A stretch of 64,000 nucleotides of DNA from Haemonchus contortus (Eukaryota > Nematoda > Chromadorea > Rhabditida > Trichostrongylidae): assembly GCA_000469685.2 (NCBI GenBank), contig LS997562.1:45388869-45452868 (forward strand), written 5' to 3'. Made by a program: the position numbers and the translations under genes. Positions 44,018-58,400 of the stretch are shown one piece after another. Positions within the stretch are counted from its first letter, which is position 1. Every line of letters begins with the position of its first letter. The notes below the pieces were generated by a model. The model did not search any database. It was given only the letters and a program-made list of their open reading frames with translations, and was not told the origin of the DNA.

Positions 44018-47000
44018 CTACCAGCCAGCCATTGGATGCACTTTCAATTCCGTGGAGTACATCGACGGCAACGGCTGGTAGCCCCCCATTTCCGGATCAA
44101 AGTCGGTGGGAAGAAGGGATGTTGGGATAGAGCTGACCACACCGCTGCCACCGCCAGAGGCCGTCATCGGAGAAGTTCGCTCACCGAAGCCATCTAAAAA
44201 TAGCATAGTTCAGACAATCACCACATTAACAAAGCTTTATTGATAGATTTTCATAGATGCTTCAACTACACCCCACACGAGTTCCTTTCGTCAAATATCG
44301 ATTAAGCGAAGTTCGTCTCAATGCAAAAGCAGAATGGACGAAAATCATAGCAACTACCAGGCGATGATACACATCAGAAGTCCGTACACAAAACGTTAGT
44401 GATTTTCTCTTCACAATTCCTTTTCGATGTCAAAATAAAGCGAAATAAAACGTCGTTCTCACCGTGCACCAAAGGATGAGGTGTATCAGTGGTCACAGGG
44501 AAAGCCGGCAGCGGTGGCAACGGACCTCGTTCACCATATGGATCGCAGAAAAAGCTGATTGGATGTTGATTGAAAAATCCGGGCGGCGGCCCCTCTGGAA
44601 GATACGAGATCTCTTCTCGCAAAAGCAGAATTGAGTCAAGTGTTTTGCCTCTTCACGACTCATTGATGCATATGGTAATCATCGGTTTATGGTCATGATG
44701 GTGTCACCTGCGGTCTGCGTATTATGACGCAATGCGGGTAATCATCGCAATCAACGAGAGGGCGTAACCGACGGCTGGCACTTGCCGGACTTTATCGATA
44801 GGTGGTGAATAAGTCACAAAAAGACTGGATCACAGCTACTCGGGGTTCCCCCGAACAAGGATTCGTTGAAGAGATGGCGACACCCATATGATTTTAGGTC
44901 AAAATGAAAAGAAAACATAGGATACTCCTTCCGCACTTCAGAACTGCACACAGGTCAGCCGCCAAAGTAGAAAGACATGTTCTCAACATTCTATTTTCCA
45001 TCTCAGCTTCTAGTTTCTAAGCCTGTAGATAATAGGAACCATAATGAACTAACCATTTTGGAACATATCCTGACACAGATCGTCACGACCACCTCGACTC
45101 CGCCGCGTGGGACGAAAACCCCCGAATCGTAACTGTTTCATGCGCCGTTCTTTACTTCGACGGTTTTGGAACCAGACCTAGAATCGTTCCCAAGTACCAC
45201 TCAGACTGGACAGTATTTATGATGTGATATTTATTTCATTTTGGTTCATAGCATCACCACAGACAAAATTATTCAGGTTGGATATTGATATTCGTGATAG
45301 GAAGTGAGGAGAGAGTATCGTTTCTCATTCAAAAACTGGGTAAAGGCAGCAGTCTATCAGAATCAAACAAAAATCTCTTGTAGAAGGCAGAACCAGTGGT
45401 CTTACTCTTTCTACTCTCTGGTCTTACTTTTATTTATTTTTATTTTATTTATACGCTCAACTGAGTGCGCCAATAGAGGGAACTGAGGACAGGTGTACAA
45501 CTACAGAATAGCCCAACCAAGACCAGAATAAGATCACTTACTTATGAGGAGTAATGGATTGAACTGCCTCAAACTTTTTTTGGAAATTTCTGAGCACAGT
45601 AAATGAAGTCTTCATAACTTAACAAAGCCCCGAAACAACCAGAGATGGTCAATTGGACTGCTTTTCAGTTTTTAGTAACCTCTGGGAACTACTGTATGGA
45701 CCTTCTTCAATGCTGCTTATTGGTGCAGACATTGACACAGATTGCTGGATAGAATCCACCCTTTATCTTGAACAGATTTCGTTTTCTTACTGTAGAATTG
45801 CTGGTCGCGTCAGCGGAAGCACATGCACGCACACCACACAGCAGCCGGAGGTATTTACGGACTGAGCTGCTCGAGAGCGGGTATACGGTAATTGAATTGG
45901 CTTCCCGAGGGAGTAGCAGGTGAATTAAAGGGGAAATGAGGCTCAGTCGACATAGAATGAGCTTGAGGGAGGCGCATACATCGAAGCGAATCTAATCAAC
46001 GCTGACACCCAGTTTCTGCACCGCTGGCCAGACGTCTGACCGAGCGAACAGCCATTGCGGTCATGAAAGGAAGGAAAGGTGTCACCAGAAAGAGAGTTCT
46101 ACCTCAAGAGTTATCCAGATCATTTTCTTGCGAACATTGTGGTCTCAGGAACTGCCAATTTACTCAAGACCAACGAAAAGATTAGTCTGTATAAGAACAT
46201 ACAGCTCAAATAACATCTGAAGAAGCCCGATGAAAGGATTGCAAAATGTTCCTTTGTTAGACCGATGCAAAGAATTTCTAGTTTATAGTGTCTGAAAAAC
46301 TAGCGAAAATCCGGAGTAATTTTGAACTGGATTGTATCAGCTGGCAAACGAGGTTTTTCAGATAAATATGGAAACTCTTCATGAAGACGACTGATTTATT
46401 ATACACTTTTGATGTGAATCTAAGATCGCGGTTATAAAGTATATTCACTCGCGAAAGGTGACAAAAAGATGTCGAAAGGGTGAGAAGGCATCCACCGAGT
46501 TAGCCATAGAATCGATTAAGAAATGAGCTTACCTGAATGACCCTCATATTGAGTCCAGTTTCCTGTGCTAACTGTTCTCGAATGTGCCGTGTCGGTTTTG
46601 GCGTCGAAGCAAACGCATTCTTCAATGTCTCTAACTGAAAATGAAACGTTATGAAAATGCACTAACTGTTGATGAAATGAGTTTCTTTATTCAGGAAAGT
46701 AATCAGTTTTACATACGAAAAACCGTTTCCGCCCGATCGATACTGCCAAACACATGGGAAAATTGCGCTGAGAATTGACGACGATTAGTCATTGTCTGGA
46801 TAGAATGCCTCATTGTTACCGTAATCGCGTGAGAAAACGGTTAGAAAAACTCTGGAGGAGACGACTACAAACACCTAATTTCAAGTTAGATTTGATCTAG
46901 AACCAAATTGATTTTGGAGATTCTACAATGGTATGTAACGGTCGCATTTCTTTGTTCAAAATGTCCACCTTCTTCGTAGTTCCACCATCGAAAACCGAAC

Positions 47001-50000
47001 AGAAACTCAACGTTAAGCAAACTTGAATTGCCTCATATACAATATGCGGTGGTACTTCTCCCTAGCATGACGCATGACTTTTCCTCGACTAAAGAGCAAC
47101 ATATCATTTCTTTTATATTGGGTTTCAAAGCCTCTGTCTGATCATTGTAACGAAATTGCCCATGTCTACAGATGTCACCCTTTCCCACTGATCTTAACCT
47201 GACATTACCTGAGGTACGAGATCAAATTAGTTTCAGTTCTCTGAGAGGTTCCATTTTGTACTTTTTTTATTTGCTATCCGAATAGCCTCATTATCAGTCG
47301 AAAAAGTTTAGTGAGTACAACGCCCGATATTGAACTCTCAGAACGCCACCGTTCACTGAGGATTTCTGTGTTGGTTTATCTATTGACCAAGATTGATAAC
47401 AAAGATCCTCCTTATCTGGCTGAATGGCTGACTCGCAGCCGTTATTACCCTATTCAGAGCACGGTTAGATAAAAGCCGTTTTGAGACCTGCACTGAGCCA
47501 TTCATTATGTAGACCTATTGAACAACCAACAACCAACCAAACACTGTCATGAATCTCGGTAACCACCTGAATTTTTAACGAAATCTGTACTGAAAACCAG
47601 TACCTTTCGCTTTCATTTCATTAATTCCATTTATGTTATTAACGAGGGAATCGGGCGGAGGTGGTGTAGTGGCAAGTGGCGCATTATATCAAACGCACGG
47701 TCAGGGGTTCGAATCCCGGATCGATGCCCGCCCAGGCCAACCAAGCCTTCCGTACCCCCGGGGTCGGTGAATTGGTACCAGACTCGTCTGGGAGGATAAA
47801 AGCACTGACTTGTACATCGGCTGGCCACCGCAAGTCATTGTATGGGCCACATACGCACTCATTACGCCACTACGATTCGGAATGGAAGTCGAGTGCGGGG
47901 CGCACCCCTCAGACGGGATTGATTAACGCCAACAACTTTATCCAACTTTTACTTTTAACGAGGGAATCAGACACTAGGAGGCAATGAGTACTGTGCCTAT
48001 ACACTTTACTACTGACGCACAATGCTGTCCATTTCGTGGTTGTTTAAGCTCCTCGCCAGGGACACCTAGTGAAAGTGCTCACCCTCACCAGGTAGAGCGA
48101 ATTTGAATTGAACTCCCAATAGTCTGTCTTACAGGAGTATGGTTCCTGCTGTTACATTGATCCGAATCCACTAGACGGAATCGCCTGGCTTCAAGATATA
48201 GGGATGCCCTACCCTGCAACGCAAGCTTTTTGCAGGGTGTCATGAAACCGGTGAAATTTCTTAACAACTCAATTCAACTTTTTTGATCAGGGCTTGAAGA
48301 GAAAAGCACCTGCTTGGCTTTGATGGTCGTCCGCGGTCCTCGTCGCTTCGCAGCCGCCGCATCGTCCTTTCCCTCGCCGTCACCGCCTTCGGCCTCGTCG
48401 ACAGGCACCTGCCAATGACAGAAAATCGATCGCTGCCTGAGTTTTACAGAGTTATTTTACAGGGGCCAACAATACTTACGTCTTCTGCCCCGTCCACATT
48501 TTCTTCTTCAGCGTCGGAATTACATCCAGAACTGGCAGATACTGAAAATGCGGCGTTTTTGGGTGGATTCAGCGAATAAAAGAAATTTGTCTCTGTTCCG
48601 TGCAGTTAGATCTAAAGCTCTATTGGAGTAAATAAAATAGAAATACTGACTTCTGAACTTTCCAATACATTTGAAATGGATGCGCCTCACTGATCACTTC
48701 GTTCACAATTCAACATGGAGACTCCAAATATGGGAAGTTTGGCTCGTTACAGATGGAGATAAATTTACGCAGTTGGCTATGTGATCTATTCTTCAGCACA
48801 TTTCGAATAATTTCTAGGAAATGGACCGCTGGACGATAGCTTCATGATAAAGAAAAAGGGCTGTAGAGATGTATCCGACAAGATGTTCCGATTCGGGGGA
48901 AGGCGGTTCATGAAAACCCATGCTCCAGATGTGCAAACATGACAACGGATTACTGTATTCCGGGAGCTTTGCTCTGAATAAGGATTAACTCGCAATGGCC
49001 TCGTCCTCAGCCCGTAGCGGTTGACCAAGGTCTCTTAAAAGCAAAGTGGAGGAAGAACCGGGTCGATTCCTTTCTAAAAGCGATTTTAGTACGGGTGAAT
49101 GGCAGGAGTAACGCGAGATACACGGCTATGATATGAAAACATACAATTTTCGCTTGAATTTCCTTTGGATCTGACATACCTCCGCCAAAAATCAAACTTA
49201 ACAAATTTTTCCCGCAGGACCACCCTTTTAATAACAACTGCTCTAATTTGTAAAATTGAATGACAGAAAAGGGAGAAAAAGGAGAAAAAAATTTTGCAGT
49301 TCAAAGTCAACCATACTTTGAAAAAACAGTTTTCCATTCTAATCAATTCATTTTCCTTCCACAGACTCTCAGGTGTGTTTCATTCAGAATACAGAAGCCA
49401 CTAGACGTGTCGATGGACTCGGCACGAGATTGCTGATGCATTGACATTGGGCGGCTCAGTGTGGGGTGATTCGACACAGCTGAGTGCCCAAGCCTTTTGT
49501 GGCCGACTTGTCGAGAACGCCGCCACAAACTTCTCTCGAATTATCATAATCCCCTGCCCACAAAGGAGCACACTTGTAAAAAAGGGCTTGTTTACAGGAA
49601 GTGTAAGAGGAGTTTGGAAAGATGGCGAACCTGGTCGATTCGATGTCGATGAGGGAGTCGAGCTTTTGGTGGCATTTTGAAAGTCCTGCTGACAGACGAA
49701 TCGGTTGCCCTCCAGAATGTACAACTGGAATGTTTCAGATTCTTTCCGAGCGACCAGGAAAGATCGTTTCAAGAGATCAATCAGAATGCGTCCATCGAAT
49801 TGATGCCTTCATTAGTGAGTTTGAGATGAGAAGAACCAATCAGAATGACAGAATGTGGCTAAATTACAGGAGGAGATACCAAATAAGACATATTTTTATT
49901 GGAAGCTACAGGAATCGGAGAACTGCTTCATTCAGATGCTTTCGATGTAAAACTTGCAGTCTGAAGAGATCACCTAGTCGTCAAAATCGAGTTTTTTTGA

Positions 50001-52415
50001 GATATATACATATTCTACCCTGTAAATTCATCAATCAAAAATAATGATTAATAATCAATCATTAATCTGCAAGGTCATTAGGAATTGGGAGAATCCAGAA
50101 TGTTTATGACCAAAAGGAAATTTAGAAAAAAAGAAAAGTTCTAATACAAAAAGATGAGGATCTTCTAAGACCACGAAACTTTCTTCTGCTAGTGAGCAAT
50201 CTACAGAACGAGCATGGCAACCGCTGTTGTTTTGCTTCTCCGTTATCTGAGAAAAAAGTGCTGAGGCTCAAATATTTGCTGTATAAAAAATATAAAGCGC
50301 ATAATGTTCAGAAACCAGTATCGATACAGTGAGAGCTAGGAAGAAAGAAGATCAGGAAAATATGAGAATCACAAGTATGATGTCAAAACAAATATATAGT
50401 TCAGGTTGTTGAATTAGGATTTTTAGAATTCTTACTGATTGCTCGACATCGTCCGAATTTATCCGACATTTTGTGCCAACTAGAGCGATGCTATCACCCC
50501 ATCAACCTTCGACAGCTTCCGCCTCCCGCCTTTATTTAACTTGTCCACCTTTCGAAATGAGCTAGATTGAGCTTCAGCCATAGACTAGCAAGCTGTGTCT
50601 CGGCCGTGTGTCTGTTCGATTCACCCAGGGGGATATATCTCGAAAAGACGAATGCTTTCTCTTAAGGCCTCACGGAAGCATGATAGGGGAGAGTTTTTAT
50701 TGCGTTTAGAAAATGATAAAATGAACAGGCTAATAAACAAGAACCGTCATCGTTTAATTGATCACTCTATGATATGTCAGATGACTTATGTTACAGTAAT
50801 ATTGGGAAACAGTGAGGAGAATAAGCAAGATGAATAGAATTCCTGAATGTTTCTGATTAATTAGCTGTGTTTTAGATTGAAATGTTTTGGGAGAAAGTGA
50901 TTCTACAGGCCCAATAGGCAGTAATGTTTTAGGAAGCTCTAGAAGTGGATATATCGAGTAGGTTTCACAAGACTATGTTGGTAAGAGTTCAAGAAATTCT
51001 ATTTGAAACCTACTTTCGGACTAATTTGTTGCTTAGAGTTACTGCTCAATGGTCCCCTAACATTTCTGGAGAAGCCCATCTTGAGAGAGCACTCACCTGT
51101 TCCCCAGTGTCCAACCGCCTCTGACAGACAGAACACTGGAAGCATTGAATGTGAAACACTTTATCACGGGCCTTCCGAACTAAGTCTTCCTTCTCCAACG
51201 CACCATCGCAACCTGCACAGCGCTGACCATAACGTCTGAAATGATCAGTAAAGGAATATGATTTTGAGACTTCTCGAATGAGGTCAACGGGAATTCGGGC
51301 TAACCTGGCGAAATCGCTTTTACACAGAATCAACCCGTCGCGACTGAAGCATGTTTCGGTCATCGGCGATAGACAGTCAGAGCAGCGTAAACATGCTTGG
51401 TGCCACGACTTACCGACCACATTGAATACATACCTGAATTTCAACTTCAATTTTATCAGACTTACATATAACAAGCGAAATCTTCTTATGAAAACATATG
51501 AGCGGATGAAATGCTACTGTTAAATCAAATAAGAAACTGACAAACCATTTTTCAAGAGTGTTCAAATTCAAAAAGTTATATATGGATTGGGATCAAACCA
51601 TAACCTTCTTCAAGGTTACGGTAGCTTTCCAGTGAAGGTACGATGTTCCAGTATGCTTGCTCCAGAGTTAATGAACGGGCATTTTCATAGAAGCTTTCGA
51701 GTTTACTCTACATTACCCGGATATTAGGTTTTTCGACTGCATTCAATAAGAAAATCATTAATTCACCTGTAAAGATAGCCCATGCCAAATGGACAACTGG
51801 AAGCCAATTGAATGACGGATCAAGATCGGTTCTACCTATCATCAATCTAGAGATTACCCACCAATGATTTGGTGCACATTTGCCACGTTCACAACTTCAT
51901 TTGCATAAATGAAAACGTGGATTGCGCGTCGGACGTCAACAGGAGTAACATATTACCCCGAGGGGCTCAGGCTCGACGAAGTAAGCCAACGCACGAACGT
52001 ATGACCCTCTCTTCCTGCCCCTGGAGGACGATAAATCATCGCCGAGAACGAAGAATGAATACTAACGGAACCATCCATGAAAACTTGTTTTTACGTAGTG
52101 CATTAAACTAAGCCGACAGAAGAGCACAAAAATAAGAGATGTCGCCGCAAGTTGGTAACCGACTAACGTATGTATTTCATTAGAGGAGAGAAGAAAAAAC
52201 TGCAGCATACCATATTGAACAAATACAATTACTGAAGCAATTATAGCGCTGATAATGCGAATGAACATAGGTTTGGTAGTAGCTCAACAAGTCCGTCAGC
52301 TGGCCGATACCAAGATAGAGAACACTTATGGCAACCAAGAAAGTGACCTTTCACTGGATTATGGTATCACTCACCTGTCAAGAATTGGTTGAGCGCAGCC
52401 GGCGCACTCGTTCAT
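44018..52415 (-). CDS. lin-11: LIM-homeodomain transcription factor, lin-11 (Lhx1/5 class) ortholog, 10 exons
   Basis: Nuclear DNA-binding regulator; in C. elegans lin-11 acts in vulval and neuronal fate. Minus-strand exons read from sequence: 52415-52375, 51433-51305, 51235-51097, 49724-49631, 48541-48480, 48408-48310, 46634-46533, 45177-45054, 44594-44463, 44193-44018. All junctions are GT..AG and every phase joins, giving 365 aa. LIM1 is about residues 4-56 (C4, C7, H25, C28, C31, C34), LIM2 about 63-117 (C63, C66, C114, D117). An acidic linker (136-171) leads to a homeodomain at 177-236 with [16 protein letters not shown]. The intron between homeodomain residues 46 and 47 is a site common in homeobox genes. 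The C-terminus has ISFFCDPYG and ends [14 protein letters not shown], resembling nematode LIN-11. The start chosen is the ATG just before the first LIM cysteine pair. The C. elegans protein is about 40 aa longer, so an upstream exon may be missing. The donor of exon 4 (GTTCGC) is non-consensus but restores RPVS. Confidence 0.94.
47653..47954 (+). mobile_element. Full-length tRNA-derived SINE in a lin-11 intron
   Basis: The 5' end folds like a tRNA acceptor stem (GGGCGGA paired to CCGCCC near 47736). An A box (TGGTGTAGTGG, 47662-47672) and a B box (GGTTCGAATCC, 47706-47716) sit 33 bp apart as an RNA polymerase III promoter. The 302-bp unit is flanked by a perfect 14-bp duplication, TTAACGAGGGAATC, at 47639-47652 and 47955-47968, the scar of LINE-mediated retrotransposition. 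It lies antisense to lin-11 between exons 6 and 7. Confidence 0.9.
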
Positions 52416-53344
52416 GCCTCTGCGTCGGAGGGAAGGGGCGTGGCTCGCCGCGATAGGACTACGGTACCTCGCCCTCGTAGCGATGGGCGGAACGATGGAA
52501 AGATTGGACACAAAGAGGACTGCGCATAGAACCGAGTATGTGAGGTCAAAAGAAAGCACGACTGTATGCTTCAAGGTTCAAGAAGACTGACCATTAATCA
52601 ATGGAAGAGTTTGCGGTAGCAGTAAGAGTGTAGGGTGCAGTGATACTTTTATAGCGCCAAGCAACTACTAATGGAGAATGGACAGCGCGGTGAAACGAGA
52701 ATGGCGGCGCTCGATCCTACAAGAGTAGAAGGAATGGTGACGTAAGATTGTCAGAAGCACCATGAAAACGCAAAGCAAAGTTCTACAGACAGGCTTGTCT
52801 CTATTTCACTGTTTATTTCACTTAAGTTCGAAAACATTAATGTTGTCCACAGAACATCCTTAAATATGAAGACGTTCTATTTATAGTTAGAGACAATTTT
52901 GACTGGTACGTATGCACAAGCCTCTCCAATATTCCGAACCTTATAGGGCCAACGTTTCGGCGAGTTCACCTTCGTCAGAACCTGAAAGTTGAGCAACCAT
53001 CGAAACTAATCGTATAATAAGGGAAGATAAACCCACGAATAGGAAACTTTAGACCGGGAGACCTCCCGGACCCGGTATAGATGAGGCCTGCTTTGATCTT
53101 TATCGCCGGAGCGTTCGATGAATTTGTTTCGTCCGTCCTATTGAAGCATTAAGCTGCGCCAATATTCTGGATATTGTCGAAGGTTATTTTAGAGCCATAA
53201 GAATTAATAAGGATGAAGTAATACAAAACCGAACCAACTGGCCGTCTCCCTTTATATACATTCAAAACGCTGCTACGTTCTAAACAGAAGTCCAGCGTTG
53301 AGGGCATTCTGAAAACGGGCTCGATTTACGTCAGTCGGATATTT

Positions 53345-53637
53345 GCCGCGTTGTTATACTTATTACACTCTGCTAAACTTCTTCGCGCGCGGTGTCTCCC
53401 GCGGCGAAGCGACAGTCCCGATCCAACCGCACCACCCCCGCGCATGTGGCCTTTACAGTGACTCGCGGTTTGCAGCAAACTTGCAGATAAGTGCCTTTAT
53501 CCTCCCCGACTATACTGGTATCCGTCAAACGACCCCGAAAGTATGAAAAGATTGGTTGGCCTGGGCGAGTGTCGAGACGGGATTTGGTCTCTGGACCATA
53601 CTAGCCCCTTGCCACTACAACATCTCCGCCCATGCGG
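53345..53637 (-). mobile_element. Second copy of the tRNA-derived SINE
   Basis: Read on the minus strand it starts GGGCGGAGATGTTGTAGTGG, continues through CGCCCAGGCCAACC, a GGGGAGGATAAAGGCAC core and GGCCACATGCGC, and ends in an AT-rich tail near 53345. The B box is mutated. It lies about 0.9 kb upstream of the predicted lin-11 start. Confidence 0.75.
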
Positions 53638-55413
53638 TGGTCAGAATAGTCTAATTTATTTCTGCTCCTCTAATGAACAGGTTCATATTTTTTTCGTGTT
53701 GATCATTTATTGAGTACGAATCCCAACCAGGAAAATCACAAGGAATATCAGAGTGTCTCTATCTTTTGTCACTTTGCAGTCGCAGGTAAACAAAGAAGTC
53801 ACAGTCACCACAATATTTCTTCTAAGTTCGAGCTCGTAGGAAGATACAAATAACGCTCGCTAGTTTACAGTTAGCTTCATGGCATGAGCTCACCGTTATT
53901 AGTAACACGGGCAGTTCATGCTGACAACAGCCATGCATATTAACTAATTAATGCGCGTCCTACATAAGCATTACCCGTACAACCGATGAATCTGAAGTTA
54001 AATGATACGTATAAAGTAATCTATCAAAATGCTAGCGAAATACCGGGATCAGACAAACGCAAGGTGCATTTGAACCAATCGCATATTGGCATGTGCTCAA
54101 ATGAATGTAGTTTTATTCACTAAAAGTGGAGAAAATACTATTTGAAAAACACTGTTGTTGAACCAAGTTATAGCAAAGAAATAGAATACGCAGCAATGGA
54201 AACAAAGTACGGGGAAAATACGCTTGCTTAAACTACGTATGAGACCAATGCCGATCACTTCAGGAATACACATCAAGAATAAAAATAGAAAGCAGTTCCA
54301 CTATGGAGGATGACGGAAGATGAAAATATGCCGATTCGGAGTACGAGAAAATGCATAATTAAATCACAAACAAGGTACGGAAAAGTTGTTTGGCCACACA
54401 CAAGTGCTTAGTATTAGCTTATCGATTTTGTTCCATTCTCTCGGAATCATTAGCTTTCGTTATGTTTCTTCTCAGAACTCCTAGGCTGCTGTGCTGCAGA
54501 ATGTTCCTGATCATTTTGTCTCTTGGAGCCTTCCCTTTTCCGGAACGCGAAGACCAGATACATACAAAATGCTTCCCATTCAGATTTTGAAAGCGTACCC
54601 TGAAACTTCAAATTCACAAACAAATGCTTTTATATGTCAACGTACAAATCCTTGAAGTCGATCTCAGGCGAAATGCACTACATCACGCACACGATTGCTG
54701 ACAAAACATCTAAAGCAGCCTCCTGACCGGATGGTGGTACAAAATCCTAGACTAGGTATCGTGTATTCACCTTTACTTTACTTGAAATTAATTTACAATC
54801 TCGTTATGCACCTACTTTCTAACGATAGGAATGACTGTCGTTACCCACATTCAAGAGAGTTATTGCTGTTTCGTATTTGGAGTTTCTAACGTGTTCCAAA
54901 ATCATTTCAGTAATGCTCGATAAAAAAACCACCCAGCATAATAAAGACATGAACACAAAAAAGATACCGTTCGGACGTCTTGACACTATCCCTTCCAGAA
55001 AAAAAAGTATATAAATAAATACACATAAAGTGAATACCATCTCAACGAATAAATTTCCCCGAATAGTGCGGAATATCCTCTGAGCCATTTTTACCGTGAA
55101 CTAAGCCTTTAAAGCTGAACCCGAAGTTATTAAAAAAATAAAATAAATGAAATCTAACAAAAACAACAGAAGAAAAAAGGATTTCGTTAGAGAAAAAAGG
55201 AAGCTTCACAAAACAGGAAGCGCGCATTTTTTCACAATAACAATATCTAAATATCCATATATTATAAAGCCACAATACTACAAAATAAAAGGAGCAGGCA
55301 TAGTTCACCCTTCTGAGCAAGAAGGCCAAAAGAAAAAAACGGAACGATTAGAAAGGAGATGAGAATGGAAGAGCCACTACTATGCAGTTCGCACTGCACA
55401 TCTCTAACGAACT

Positions 55414-58400
55414 CTACGTGGTTCTCCGAATCTCCATAAAGTATTTATTAGGTGGCTTCACAAGCAATCCCAAATCTGGCCGCACATCCCTTGGAGATGA
55501 TTTCGTTTTCTTCTGTGCTTTATTTTTTATATAATATTCTCATCTTATTATTAGTATTATCATTCCAACAGTCACTTACAATTTGTGGACTTTCGTTTGG
55601 GGCAAATGTTCCCAAAAATTCCTTAGCCACTTCATATTCAGACTGTTCTGCCGAAAGCTTTGCACCATCCTTTGCTGGATACGGTTCAAGAGCCTGAAGA
55701 GAGAAAAGTTTCGGAACTAAGCAAAAATTGTGAACAGGAGGTAGGTGTGAAGAGGCAAGCGGCATCGCTCTCAAATTTCGGATAAAGTCTAATCCAGGCA
55801 ACTACAATCTGCACACTTCCTGAACCGCAAGCTGATGCCAGTTTGGAATGACAGCAATTGAACATTGACTGGTTACTTGCAAAACTCCGTATAAGGCATA
55901 TACACATTCAAGCGGTACTGTATGAGCGACGAAAATAGATCGATCAGCGATAGTTTTTTTTAAGTTATTATCTCAAATTAAGTACCTGCATTCTACTCAT
56001 TAATCCCGTACCAGTAGTTCGCCAGTGCTGCAATGCCTCCGGGAATCGCCTTACAAACACCAACTCCATGCCCTGTTCTTCAAGAAGGCTGAAAAATGAA
56101 CCAATAATTCTACATCGAAAACCAGTAAACCCAATGCAGAAGAGAAGTTGGCCTTCCAGATGCAACTGATCAACCACAAATACATGAAATACCATGAACA
56201 ACGGAGAGAGTTGTGTTAGATGACCAGCTAGCAAAAATTGCAATTGCAACTACAATGAATTTCAAATATCTGCTCACTTACATGATGAACACCGTATATC
56301 CCATTCTCAATTGGGCGAGGTGGTGTTCTAGGAATGAAATACTGATTTGAAGCAAGACTTTGGCATTGAGGTATTACTTGGAAGCGGCTAACCCCTCACG
56401 CCTACCAATGACGCTCGAATTGCATTAATATGGTTAGATACAGCCTTATTGCTGCACTCCCCAACGCAACCCTTACTCCACAAGACCCACATTGGGCTAA
56501 GAGCAACTCTGTGTAGGCGATAACACAGTTATGGCTTTCGTGCTATAAATATAGTAAGTCCCTTCTAAGTTGACATACGTACAAATGACTCTATAAGGAA
56601 TAGTATAACATATTCTTCTTCAACTAGATCTACGAGCAATGGAAATTCGTTCGAAAAAGGATAGGGTGTGATCCACCGCCGTTCCTCGATATTTTAAAGA
56701 CATATTTTTCAGAGGTGAAGAGAGTGACTGCATTTCTGCACTTAGTGTAGTGGATTCACGGTGAAGCCACTTATCCTATCCCAACCCACTTATCTGTCCT
56801 AATTCCGAACCACCTACGAACTGATTGTTCGTCTAGTATTAAAGTGCCAATAAATCACTAGGAAAAAACCAACTGCGCTCCAGCCCTTAGTATTATAAAA
56901 AAACCATCAAGATGATGCTTCACCGATACAGCTTTGGCAGCAGCTTCGCTCGACAACGGATTACTGCAATGGAAAAAAGAATGTGTTAGAACCCTAAAGC
57001 GTTTAGTGTTAACAGGTCATCACTGGAAGGTATCACGTCCTAATGACAACCTGAAGTGAAGAAGTGAAACGAGAAGGTGACTTACAAAGACACTATGCAT
57101 ATTCGTATATTCAATCGATTCTGCGGGGGGGGGATAGGTAATGCTGCAGTGCTACTTGGAATCTACCCCTTAACAAAAAAAGGAACAAAGTGTGAGTATG
57201 TCAGCCGCAAATGCGCTTGAATTCTGCGTCTAATGCACCTACAACAAATGATACAACAGAATTGATAATACGGCACTTCTAACAATACAGCACTACCTCG
57301 TTTGCTGTTTGCTTTCGCCAAGTCCACAAAAAAAAAACGAAAACGTAGAACACCTTACGACATGTTCTAAAAAATGCATAACCTCTCGAAAACGCCAAAT
57401 TTAAATTAGATTTTATAGGGTTCCTGAAAAATCGAATTCAAATCAAAAGGCCCAGGTTATAATGGGAGACACTCTACTGTTTATTCGTTCGTTAAAAAAA
57501 TTAAAGCCCACCTTTCACAAACTCAAAAGAAAACAGAAACTTAAGAACAAAGTTACCGTACGATATTGCCTGGCCACATCTCGGCTACCGTAACACCGCC
57601 ATGGACGACGGCGGAACCAGTTTCGTGTGCTTCCCGCTGACTGTAATCACCGCCCGTCAACATTCACTACTGTTTTTCTTGTGGTTTTTTTGCGACGATA
57701 CGCGATTGGTCCTCAGCGCATGCACGCACAACTCGCGTTGAACTACCTGTCGTTATTGTTTCAGCAACCAAGCAATCGGTTTCGAACGGACACTACTGGA
57801 AAGAAAACTGGTTCATCTCAATGACCACTATCTATATACGATCAATTACAGCCAACGGCTGACTCGTCATCCTCATTTCTTGCCACTGATGTGGAAGGAA
57901 AACTAGTGGTGGAGATTTTACTACTACATCATAAAACCTTTCGCTCTTCCATCATTATTAAAGCTAATTTATCATTGATCCGCTTCCAAAGTGAAAATAG
58001 ATGGCATAATCAACTTCAAGCAGCATCGCACTGATTAGAAGTAAATACTGTCCTCAGATTTAATTTACCGTGTTCGAATTCAACGATGGCGAAAAATACG
58101 ACGATCACCGCTATGTATCACACAGCTAATCTCGCCCATGCTTCATAAATGTTCCATGCACTCAACAAAAACTGATGGATGTAAAACAAAAAAGGTAAAA
58201 TAACAAGTACGATTTAGATTAGTTAAAAAACTCTGTGCCTTTATTACCAACCGACCGCAAGAAAACTTGCATAATTTATTAATTTGATGCATAATTATTG
58301 TGGATTTTACAGCAAATTTCACTTGAAGAAACGATAGAATATTTAGCAAAGACATGTTTACGTAATTACTCAAGAACATATCCACCATCTCCGTTAAGCA

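Noticed and set aside
47653..47736. Possible tRNA gene
   Set aside because: A and B boxes and acceptor pairing are present, but the 302-bp unit with a 14-bp target duplication and other copies shows it is a SINE.
54819..55088. 89-aa minus-strand frame with two hydrophobic stretches
   Set aside because: Lies in AT-rich DNA where hydrophobic frames arise by chance; an overlapping frame is equally hydrophobic; no supporting signal.
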